Positions 1 through 5,571 of a DNA stretch of 6,763 nt are shown here, piece after piece. The notes below the pieces were generated by a model. That model was given only the letters and a program-made list of their open reading frames with translations, made no database searches and was not told where the DNA came from. This stretch comes from Saprospiraceae bacterium (lineage in GTDB: Bacteria > Bacteroidota > Bacteroidia > Chitinophagales > Saprospiraceae), in contig JAHDII010000184.1 of NCBI GenBank assembly GCA_020630895.1, positions 1-6,763 on the forward strand, given 5' to 3'. The translations under genes were made by a program, and so were the position numbers. How positions within the stretch are numbered: the stretch's first letter is position 1; each line of letters starts with the position of its first letter.

Positions 1-26
1 GCGATAATTAACATTAAATTTTTCAT
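1..26 (-). CDS. Possible 5' end of a gene running off the left edge
   Basis: An ATG on the minus strand at 26-24 opens a frame reading MKNLMLII up to the window edge. Lys and Asn followed by a hydrophobic run is how many bacterial signal peptides or membrane anchors begin. It lies in the same orientation as the lipoprotein gene upstream of it, 170 bp away. Only eight codons are visible, so this could equally be chance in AT-rich DNA, and no function can be suggested. Confidence 0.3.
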
Positions 27-196
27 TGTCTTATTTTTAATAAATTAATAATTCTTGTTGCTGTTAACAGTATTCGCAACTAAGACAAAGTAAAATCAAA
101 ATGCCCCTATGTCTAATTATATTTTAGTGAATTCTTAACAATTAAAGTAGGGGGAATTAAAATTTTAAATAGGATATTATTTAAAGAATGCGACAA
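27..196. other. Non-coding spacer left of the lipoprotein gene
   Basis: No open frame of useful length occupies this spacer on either strand. It contains a perfect 10-bp palindrome CTGTTAACAG at 61-70 and the long-armed inverted repeat at 104-153 described separately. If a gene starts at 26 on the minus strand, its promoter should lie here. A TTACTTTG (near 86-93, minus strand) resembles the Bacteroidota -7 element TAnnTTTG at 7 of 8 positions, but it has no well-spaced TTG partner, so I do not call a promoter. Confidence 0.5.
104..153 (-). terminator. Possible long-loop hairpin terminator of the lipoprotein gene
   Basis: CCCCTA at 104-109 is the exact reverse complement of TAGGGG at 148-153. 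Inside it TAATT (114-118) can pair with AATTA (140-144), giving a two-part stem around a long loop. Read on the minus strand, the structure lies about 45 nt after the lipoprotein stop codon and is followed by the T-rich stretch CATTTTGATTTT. The G and C runs stand out in a very AT-rich spacer. The long loop and short stems make termination only a possibility. Confidence 0.3.
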
Positions 197-1435
197 TTAT
201 TCAAAGAAATTAAATTTTAGCGGACCAATTTTTTCTAGATCTTTCTTAGGGATCTTTCGGATTTCTAATTTGATATAATCTCCCAATTCCGTTTGTGAAA
301 CACCGAGTTTATTCTGAATTAATTGATAGAAATTTTCTTTGGTTCTCCCTGCTTTTAGTGCTTCAAAAATACCAGTCATTCCTTCTTTTTCAAATATTTT
401 TTTGCATAAAAAACCACCAATTACATATTTAAATGAAGTAATATGTTCACCATTTGGAATGTCTGTATGTAATTCAGTAATTTCTCCGAAATCGAAATTA
501 GGCTCTTCTTCTAGAAAGGACTTTAATTTTTGAATATGCCAATCTAAAGATAGTTCAGTACTGCCTCCAAAAAGAGTAGCCGTTCCTTCGTCAATGAAAG
601 TATGTGCCTGAGAAGGCGCTTTTTTCTGAATATATAAATGGACTAATTCGTGGGGATAAAATGAAGAATTATTCCCAGAATATATGATCTGATTATGTAT
701 ATCTGCCATACCTCCAGATTGAACAGGTTGATACATCAAAGGCATAAAATCATAACCCCAAATTTTTAAAACATCCTGTCCTTCATTACAAGAAAAATAG
801 TCAAATTTAATAGGAGCTAATTCAAATAATTGCGCTAATTTTAAATTAAAGGCTTCCATTTTTTTGGCTTCCCCAATTTTAAAGTTATGTTCAGAATGTA
901 TATAATAGGTGATATTTTCTCCTTCATATTTTTGGAGATTTTCTTTATAATATTGAGTAGCATTAACTAATTTATATTGTCCGTTTATTTTTTTAGCATA
1001 TACATTCGTAATATAATGTAAATTGATTTGATCAGTACTATCTGTATGACTAGAGAACATGCTTTTTATGCTATAATAATCATTCTTTGCGGGCAAAACT
1101 CCAATGATAGAATTTTGTATTCTACTGGATTGTAAATTAATTCGTCTTAAATACAATTGTTGTAAAAACATATCTGGAAATACAATACCTTCTTGATGCC
1201 AGAATTCATTTTCACGAGTATACTGAGTGCCTGATGTTAAATAATCTCTCCACAATTGTATGATTTCTTTTTCATCTGGATCTTCTGCATTTTTAACAGT
1301 ATCATTTATATGAAAAATAAAACCAGTACTCGTAACCTCATTCGATTTTGCAGTATTAGTTTTAGTACATCTTATTAAAAAGAATACGATGAATAAAAGT
1401 AGAAGTGTTGAAAATGAATTTTTTAGAACGCGCAT
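197..1435 (-). CDS. Putative lipoprotein with gluzincin-type zinc metallopeptidase signature
   Basis: The 412-residue product begins with a basic stretch and a hydrophobic segment (about residues 10-22) ending at Cys23, which looks like a lipoprotein signal peptide. The residue before the Cys is Arg (LIRC), unusual for a lipobox, so lipidation is likely but not certain. The C-terminal half carries HELVH at 262-266 and DEGTA starting at Asp282. His262 and His266 as zinc ligands, Glu263 as catalytic base and Glu283 as third ligand match the HExxH-(about 16)-E layout of gluzincin (peptidase MA-like) enzymes. The N-terminal ~190 residues look like a separate module of unknown fold. It would act outside the cytoplasm, on an unknown substrate. 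It lies 65 bp downstream of hemL in the same orientation, with no obvious functional link. The ATG start directly precedes the signal peptide. The peptidase fold is well supported by the motif; activity is inferred. Confidence 0.8.
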   Translation of the reverse strand: MRVLKNSFSTLLLLFIVFFLIRCTKTNTAKSNEVTSTGFIFHINDTVKNAEDPDEKEIIQLWRDYLTSGTQYTRENEFWHQEGIVFPDMFLQQLYLRRINLQSSRIQNSIIGVLPAKNDYYSIKSMFSSHTDSTDQINLHYITNVYAKKINGQYKLVNATQYYKENLQKYEGENITYYIHSEHNFKIGEAKKMEAFNLKLAQLFELAPIKFDYFSCNEGQDVLKIWGYDFMPLMYQPVQSGGMADIHNQIIYSGNNSSFYPHELVHLYIQKKAPSQAHTFIDEGTATLFGGSTELSLDWHIQKLKSFLEEEPNFDFGEITELHTDIPNGEHITSFKYVIGGFLCKKIFEKEGMTGIFEALKAGRTKENFYQLIQNKLGVSQTELGDYIKLEIRKIPKKDLEKIGPLKFNFFE

Positions 1436-1444
1436 AGAATTATG

Positions 1445-1463
1445 TTTATAGTATTACTATAAA
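1445..1463. promoter_or_regulatory. Perfect 19-bp palindrome upstream of the lipoprotein gene
   Basis: TTTATAGTATTACTATAAA has 9-bp arms that are exact reverse complements around a single central T at 1454. It sits 9 nt upstream of the lipoprotein start codon (1435), within the 65-bp gap after hemL. The symmetry and placement would suit a repressor operator or an RNA hairpin in the 5' leader. The sequence is almost all A and T, so chance is a real alternative. Confidence 0.35.
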
Positions 1464-1500
1464 GATGACTCAATAAATAGGATATAGTTAATTAATTATT

Positions 1501-2832
1501 TTAAGCAAAAACTTTTTCTAATCCATTTTGCATGGCTTCTAGAGCTTTCACTAAAGAGGCATTATCATGGGCAGCAGAAATAAATCCAACTTCATATCCT
1601 GATGGACCTAAATAAACTCCACTTTGTAATAACTCATGATGTAACACTTTGAATTTCTCCATTCCTGCTGCTTGGATTTGATCCGCTTTTGTAATTCTTT
1701 CATTAGAGAAGCATATCCAAAATATTGAATCATTCGAAAAATTTAACCAAAAAATAGATCCAATTGAAGGTACTGTTAATTCCCAACCTTGTTGTTGAGC
1801 ATAGTTTTCTATAGTCTTTGCGAATATCGAAGTGGTTTTACTTAAATTTTCATAAAAATTTGGAGCAAGTAATTGTTTAAGTGCAGCATATCCGGCAGCC
1901 ATTGCAACAGGATTTGCAGATAAAGTTCCTGCTTGGTATACAGGGCCATCTGGAGCGATATGACTCATAATTTCATTATTCGCTCCGTAAGCACCAACCG
2001 GCATTCCTCCTCCAATTATTTTACCATAGGTAATGATGTCAGGTTGAATATTATAATAGCCTGCAGCTCCCTCAAAACCAACTCTAAATCCTGAAATAAC
2101 TTCATCAAAAATTAAAAGAACATTAAATTTTGTACACTGTTCTCTAAGGAAAGCTAAGAAGGATTTATCTTGTAATAGTAATCCATTATTAGCAGGAATC
2201 GGTTCAATGATAACACAAGCGGTATCATCAGCATGTTTTTCAAGAGCAGTAACCAATGCCTCACGATCATCTAAAGGAATAACAATGGTTTCCTTAGCAA
2301 AAGATTCCGGAATTCCAGCAGAAGTACTTACACCAAATGTTGCTAAACCTGATCCTGCTTTGACCAATAAAGAATCAACATGACCATGATAACAGCCTTC
2401 GAATTTAATGACTTTATTCTTGCCAGTAACTCCTCTAGCCAAACGTAAAGCGGACATCACAGCTTCAGTTCCTGAACTTACAAATCTAATTTTATCAACA
2501 AATCTATTGTTGTCTAAAATTAATTTGCCCAATTGATTTCCTAATCGAGTAGGTGTACCAAATGATGTTCCATGTTTTACTGTTTCAATAACAAATTCTC
2601 TAACTGCATCATTATTGTGCCCTAAAATTAAAGGACCCCAAGAGCAACAAAAATCGATATAAGTATTATCATCTTCATCAGTCAATATACATGCATTCCC
2701 TTCTTTTATAAATAAAGGAGGACCAGATACCGATTTAAAAGCTCTCACAGGAGAATTAACTCCTCCTGGGAAATATTGTTTCGCTTCTTGAAATAATTGG
2801 GCTGATCGTTCTCTTTTATTAATAGTATCCAT
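1501..2832 (-). CDS. hemL: Glutamate-1-semialdehyde 2,1-aminomutase
   Basis: This PLP enzyme converts glutamate-1-semialdehyde to 5-aminolevulinate, the precursor of heme and other tetrapyrroles, in the cytoplasm by the C5 pathway. Family signatures run in order: FPGGVNSPVRAF (21-32), SWGPLILGH (64-72), SSGTEA (119-124, cofactor phosphate region), FEGCYHGH (144-151), FDEVISGFR (242-250, Asp243 contacting the PLP ring nitrogen) and TYGKIIGGGMPVGA (268-281), with Lys271 the Schiff-base lysine. The C-terminus has GVYLGPSGYEVGF, typical of Bacteroidota. At 443 residues it is longer than the usual ~426-430, and ten of the extra residues are an in-frame tandem duplication at 359-378 (SIFWLNFSND then SIFWICFSNE). 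All catalytic motifs are intact and the frame is open, so the enzyme is probably active. The start is fixed by the normal N-terminal spacing to FPGG. It is divergent from the alpha/beta hydrolase gene. Confidence 0.97.
   Translation of the reverse strand: MDTINKRERSAQLFQEAKQYFPGGVNSPVRAFKSVSGPPLFIKEGNACILTDEDDNTYIDFCCSWGPLILGHNNDAVREFVIETVKHGTSFGTPTRLGNQLGKLILDNNRFVDKIRFVSSGTEAVMSALRLARGVTGKNKVIKFEGCYHGHVDSLLVKAGSGLATFGVSTSAGIPESFAKETIVIPLDDREALVTALEKHADDTACVIIEPIPANNGLLLQDKSFLAFLREQCTKFNVLLIFDEVISGFRVGFEGAAGYYNIQPDIITYGKIIGGGMPVGAYGANNEIMSHIAPDGPVYQAGTLSANPVAMAAGYAALKQLLAPNFYENLSKTTSIFAKTIENYAQQQGWELTVPSIGSIFWLNFSNDSIFWICFSNERITKADQIQAAGMEKFKVLHHELLQSGVYLGPSGYEVGFISAAHDNASLVKALEAMQNGLEKVFA
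1699..1758 (-). repeat. Tandem 30-bp duplication inside hemL
   Basis: Two adjacent 30-bp units (1758-1729 and 1728-1699 on the minus strand) encode SIFWLNFSND and SIFWICFSNE. By hand alignment they match at 21 of 30 bases and 7 of 10 residues; most mismatches are at third codon positions. This pattern suggests an old duplication kept under protein-level constraint rather than a recent slip or an assembly error. From memory, HemL homologues carry a single copy of this beta-strand segment, written like GSxFWxxF. Confidence 0.8.
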
Positions 2833-2843
2833 TTCTTTTTTAT

Positions 2844-2857
2844 TTTATGATCCTAAA
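2844..2857 (-). promoter_or_regulatory. Palindrome-like element upstream of hemL
   Basis: TTTATGATCCTAAA (plus-strand reading) matches the perfect palindrome at 2969-2982 in 13 of 14 positions. It ends 11 nt upstream of the hemL ATG, nearly the same distance as the other copy has from the divergent gene's ATG. It may be an operator or a translation-initiation region element. Function is inferred from symmetry and placement only. Confidence 0.4.
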
Positions 2858-2898
2858 GGTCGTTTTTTGAATTCATTCCTCCTACATTTTATTCAATT

Positions 2899-2934
2899 TT
2901 GACAGAAAATTGATATTCTAAATAATTATATTAG
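2899..2934 (+). promoter_or_regulatory. Weak candidate promoter for the hydrolase gene
   Basis: TTG at 2899-2901 (within TTGACA) and TATATTAG at 2927-2934 resemble the Bacteroidota -33 (TTG) and -7 (TAnnTTTG) elements, the latter at 7 of 8 positions. The 25-nt gap is longer than the usual 17-23. It would place transcription start roughly 50-55 nt before the ATG. Low confidence; no better pair was seen on this strand of the spacer. Confidence 0.25.
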
Positions 2935-2968
2935 CGGTACAAGTTCATTTTATGAATAAATGCTCATC

Positions 2969-2982
2969 TTTATGATCATAAA
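2969..2982 (+). promoter_or_regulatory. Perfect palindrome upstream of the alpha/beta hydrolase gene
   Basis: TTTATGATCATAAA is its own reverse complement over 14 bp and ends 12 nt before the ATG at 2995. A second TTTATGA half-site lies just upstream at 2949-2955 (TTTATGAATAAA), and a near-copy of the whole element sits in front of hemL. Together they make three TTTATGA occurrences in a 162-bp spacer. A dimeric regulator shared by the divergent genes is one explanation. Confidence 0.45.
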
Positions 2983-2994
2983 TATAGATTTTCA

Positions 2995-3987
2995 ATGAGA
3001 ATCAAAAAGAGATTTTTAATACCCCTTATTTTAATTAGTATTTTTTTGATAGGACCTAGATTAAAATATCCAGCCTTTGATGGCAATTTACCTCAACTTA
3101 AAGTTGATATTAATAAAGTTGAATCTTATGTCATAGAAAAGGAATCTAAAATTGAAAACCTAAAACCCAATAATGAAGCTCGCATTATTTGGGGAGATTC
3201 TACTAAACAAAAGACAGCGTTTTCAGTAGTTTATTTACATGGATATTCTGCCAGTCCAATGGAAGGGGATGGCATTCACACTCATTTTGCTGAACGATAT
3301 GGAGCGAATCTTTATTTAGCTCGTTTGAAAGGGCATGGTATAAAAGTTGAAGATGCTTTCTTAGATATTACATCCAAAGATTGGGTAGATTCAGCTAAAG
3401 AAGCCATTGCTATTGGAAAGATCTTAGGGGAAAAAGTTGTTGTTTTATCGGCATCAACTGGTAGTACACTAGCCAATTATATTGATGCAGAAAATGAAGA
3501 TGCTTTACATGGTCATTTAATGTATTCTCCTAATTTTAAAATGGCGGATCAATCTGCTCAAGTCATGCGACTCCCTTGGGGATTACAAATTGCAAGAGCC
3601 GTAACTGGAAGTAAATATAGGGTAGGGCGCTTTAATGAAAGAGATAGTATTAATTGGACCTTCAAACAAAGACTAGAAGGAATAAGTGCATTAGTACATC
3701 TCGTCAATAAAACAACAGGTGTCAAAGAATATAAAAAAGTCAAACATCCTCATTTTATTGGCTATTATTATAAAAATGAAAAAGAAAAAGATAGCGCAGT
3801 TTCTATCCCTGAAATGAAGAAATTTCATGCTTCTACTTCAACTCCTAATGATCAAAAAAGACTAATCGCTTTTCCTGAAAGTGGTGATCATTGTATGGTT
3901 TCAACTTTACGATCAAATGATTTAGAAAATATTAGAAATGAGTCTTACAAATTTGCAGAAGAAGTTTTAGGAATGAAACCTAAATAA
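2995..3987 (+). CDS. Membrane-anchored alpha/beta hydrolase
   Basis: The 330-residue protein starts with a basic N-terminus and one hydrophobic segment (about 7-20), probably an uncleaved anchor or signal peptide, placing the enzyme outside the cytoplasm. The alpha/beta-hydrolase core follows: VVYLHGYSASP (78-88), with HG forming the oxyanion-hole turn; LARLKGHG (108-115); the nucleophile elbow VVVLSASTGST (148-158), with Ser154 the likely nucleophile; a candidate acid Asp266 in DSAVS; and His299 in GDHCMVS. The elbow reads S-A-S-T-G instead of the usual G-x-S-x-G, so its first glycine is replaced by serine. Lysophospholipase-like carboxylesterase activity is plausible, but the substrate cannot be told. 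The gene is monocistronic, divergent from hemL, and followed by a hairpin. The ATG at 2995 is the first in frame and directly precedes the anchor. Confidence 0.85.
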   Translation: MRIKKRFLIPLILISIFLIGPRLKYPAFDGNLPQLKVDINKVESYVIEKESKIENLKPNNEARIIWGDSTKQKTAFSVVYLHGYSASPMEGDGIHTHFAERYGANLYLARLKGHGIKVEDAFLDITSKDWVDSAKEAIAIGKILGEKVVVLSASTGSTLANYIDAENEDALHGHLMYSPNFKMADQSAQVMRLPWGLQIARAVTGSKYRVGRFNERDSINWTFKQRLEGISALVHLVNKTTGVKEYKKVKHPHFIGYYYKNEKEKDSAVSIPEMKKFHASTSTPNDQKRLIAFPESGDHCMVSTLRSNDLENIRNESYKFAEEVLGMKPK

Positions 3988-3989
3988 AA

Positions 3990-4017
3990 ATAGTCAGAAC
4001 CATGACGATCTGACTAT
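3990..4017 (-). terminator. Hairpin terminator in the convergent spacer
   Basis: ATAGTCAGA (3990-3998) and TCTGACTAT (4009-4017) form a perfect 9-bp stem around a 10-nt loop. Read on the minus strand the stem is followed at once by TTTTATTTA, a T-rich tail, so it best fits termination of transcripts from the minus-strand cluster on the right. Read on the plus strand it is followed by an A-rich stretch, so it is a poorer terminator for the hydrolase gene although it begins 3 nt after that stop codon. It might still stabilise that mRNA's 3' end. Confidence 0.6.
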
Positions 4018-4070
4018 AAAAACTATTACCTGTATTTCATTAAGTTTGATTGTTCCTCTAAAGGAATTTA

Positions 4071-4094
4071 GAATTTGGAATACAAGCCAAATTC
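4071..4094. repeat. Second inverted repeat in the convergent spacer
   Basis: GAATTTGG (4071-4078) and CCAAATTC (4087-4094) are exact reverse complements separated by 8 nt. The hairpin lies between the hydrolase gene and the frameshifted membrane gene. Neither side has a strong T tract, so it is not a textbook intrinsic terminator. It could be a backup terminator or an mRNA 3'-end stabiliser. The rest of 4018-4162 is AT-rich with no supported gene. Confidence 0.45.
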
Positions 4095-4162
4095 ATATAT
4101 TAAATATATAATGATTTTATTAAATATTAGAAAGTGAATTTTTTGAATCTTATGGTTTCAAA

Positions 4163-4532
4163 TCAATTTATCTTTTGTTTCGAAACTCGTAATTCAATAA
4201 AAAATATGAATAATAAAATAATGATTTCTAATATAAAATAGATCAAACCAAATATAGTTAATTGATGAAAATATAATACAATTAAGATTAGGGATATAAT
4301 GCAGAATATTAAATTGGCAATCGCAATTATTAGATTTTGAAAAATGAAAAAATAGGGAATAGGACGCGTAAATTATTGGAAGAATAGAAAGATATATTAG
4401 TACTTGAATCGGCATTCCTATGTACTCTTGAAATTGTACAAGTATAAATCCATGCATGAAGGCAGAAACTAATGCTCCTAATCCATCGATTAGGAATATA
4501 TTATTTTTTGATATTTTACTTGAAAAATTCAT
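4163..4532 (-). pseudogene. Frameshifted small four-helix membrane protein gene
   Basis: From the ATG at 4532 the frame gives a membrane protein start, with NNIFLIDGLGALVSAF (10-25) and two hydrophobic segments (about 12-34 and 42-62). After residue 62 the same frame turns into polar, Cys/Asn-rich sequence and stops at 4194. The +1 frame from about 4346 instead reads LIIAIANLIFCIISLIL, then FGLIYFILEIIILLF and a charged tail IELRVSKQKIN, ending at a TGA at 4163-4165. This supplies the two missing helices. The interval is 370 nt, so one surplus base (or two missing) explains the break, most easily in the T6-C-A-T5 tract at 4340-4352. Corrected, the product would be 122 residues, close to the ~125-residue LIDGxGAL-type membrane proteins I recall from Flavobacteria, whose function is unknown. 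It could be a true pseudogene, a sequencing or assembly error, or phase variation. Its start is 47 bp after the preceding minus-strand gene. Confidence 0.75.
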
Positions 4533-4579
4533 TGAGTAAAACTATGAAATTAATTATTCTAAGGCTGTTTTTTTAAATC

Positions 4580-4951
4580 TCAATTTCTACAAAACCAATG
4601 TATTTCTAACTTAGATTCTTCTACGATTAAGTTAGAATTTATAAGTTCTATTTCATTCGTCTCGCAATTATAGTTGTAATCCTGATTTGATTTTAATTTT
4701 AATTTATAGCCATTTGGGTAAAGAAAGATGATCCAGAGAATTAATTTTTCTGTCTCTATAGTATTTATTTTATAGTTATTAGAGATCGTAAATGTTTTAA
4801 TAAATTCTGTAGGAGTGCTTGCTTCAATTTTTTGTAAAACAGGGTCTTTGGTTTCATGAAAAGATTCAAATCCACAAAGTGTAGATTCACTTTGGCCGAT
4901 TAAAGAAGACGAGAATAAAATTATTGTGATAAAAGATCCTATAAGTTTCAT
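4580..4951 (-). CDS. Small putative secreted protein, unknown family
   Basis: The 123-residue product begins MKLIGSFITIILFSSSLIGQ, a standard signal peptide with likely cleavage near residues 19-20. The mature part is about 103 residues, rich in Asn, Glu, Ile and Lys, with three cysteines (26, 96, 121); an odd number means not all can pair within one chain. Ser in place of a lipobox Cys argues against lipidation. A stretch around 62-88 alternates hydrophobic and polar residues (IETEKLILWIIFLYPNGYKL), suggesting beta structure. I do not recognise a family. It starts 44 bp after the GDYXXLXY-type gene and is followed after 47 bp by the frameshifted membrane gene, all in the same orientation, so co-transcription is plausible. 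A TTG at 4992-4994 and TAATTTCA at 4971-4964, 20 nt apart, faintly resemble a Bacteroidota promoter but lie very close to the ATG. Confidence 0.7.
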   Translation of the reverse strand: MKLIGSFITIILFSSSLIGQSESTLCGFESFHETKDPVLQKIEASTPTEFIKTFTISNNYKINTIETEKLILWIIFLYPNGYKLKLKSNQDYNYNCETNEIELINSNLIVEESKLEIHWFCRN

Positions 4952-4995
4952 GTAAAAAAAACGTGAAATTATTTCTTTTATTTTTGAAAATCAAA

Positions 4996-5571
4996 TCATT
5001 TTATTCTATTTTCTTTAACAGCTTCTTTAAGGGACATACCATCAATGATTACATCTTTTAGAACAGATTCTCCATTTTTTATGCTAACTGATCCATATGT
5101 TTTTATTGAACTATCTCTTTGGAATTTTCGATATAATTGTTCCGCTGCATAGGCTTTTGATTCTTCCATATAAAATCTATTGAACGGGTAATCAATATTT
5201 AATTTATTCGGTTTGAAATTAGAAAGGTGTCCCACTTTAGCTTTAACATAATTATCACGAAGTAATGGTTTTTCTTTAGATACGGATTCTATTTTTGCAA
5301 ATCCATTTTCATCTTCTTTTAGAAGTACATAAATTTTATCTCCTTTTTTCCATTCAGAAATATTATCTACATAGAATGAATTTTCTTTATAGCGTAAAAC
5401 AACATATTTTCCTCTAAAAGGATCTGTAGGATCAATAGGCACAGTTTCGAATTTATATTCTTTAACTATTGCAATAACTTTTTCTTTATCCCAAATCATT
5501 TTTGCTGGAACAAATAATTGAACTAGGGCAACTAAAATAAAAGCAGGTAATAATATTTTAATATTATGCAT
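4996..5571 (-). CDS. GDYXXLXY-type membrane-anchored protein
   Basis: I place the start at the ATG at 5571, giving 191 residues. The frame also has an ATG at 5619, but that would overlap the upstream gene by 56 nt and add a polar leader unlike the family; from 5571 the overlap is the common short ATGCATAA (8 nt) and the protein opens directly with its membrane anchor (about 4-24). After it come VPAKMIWDKE (21-30) and DPTDPFRGKYVVLRY (47-61). The motif GKYVVLRY is the family's GDYxxLxY hallmark with Lys instead of Asp at the second position. The remaining ~130 residues are a soluble domain, probably outside the membrane. The family has no established function; it is commonly encoded beside DUF2157/DUF4401 membrane proteins, as here. 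The overlap implies translational coupling and fits the two acting as a complex, which is inference. Confidence 0.87.
   Translation of the reverse strand: MHNIKILLPAFILVALVQLFVPAKMIWDKEKVIAIVKEYKFETVPIDPTDPFRGKYVVLRYKENSFYVDNISEWKKGDKIYVLLKEDENGFAKIESVSKEKPLLRDNYVKAKVGHLSNFKPNKLNIDYPFNRFYMEESKAYAAEQLYRKFQRDSSIKTYGSVSIKNGESVLKDVIIDGMSLKEAVKENRIK

Noticed and set aside
339..533. Plus-strand open frame of 64 codons
   Set aside because: It lies wholly inside the metallopeptidase lipoprotein gene on the other strand, has no family-like features and no upstream signals.
2853..2883. AGGAGG followed by a 7-codon ATG frame (MNSKNDL) upstream of hemL, a possible leader peptide
   Set aside because: The AGGAGG is only 1 nt from the ATG, too close for ribosome binding, and Bacteroidota rarely depend on Shine-Dalgarno pairing. 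The frame has no attenuation-like codons or adjacent terminator hairpin.
3558..3743. Minus-strand open frame of 61 codons
   Set aside because: It is antisense to the conserved middle of the alpha/beta hydrolase gene, and its composition looks like an antisense artefact.
4098..4128. ATTAAATAT direct repeats in the convergent spacer
   Set aside because: Short A/T-only repeats are expected by chance in sequence this AT-rich.
4068..4157. Minus-strand frame without a start ending in YEFGLYSKF, resembling the tail of an outer-membrane beta-barrel
   Set aside because: It is only about 29 codons, has no ATG, and the similarity comes mostly from the GAATTTGG/CCAAATTC inverted repeat; a real barrel remnant would show more alternating sequence upstream.
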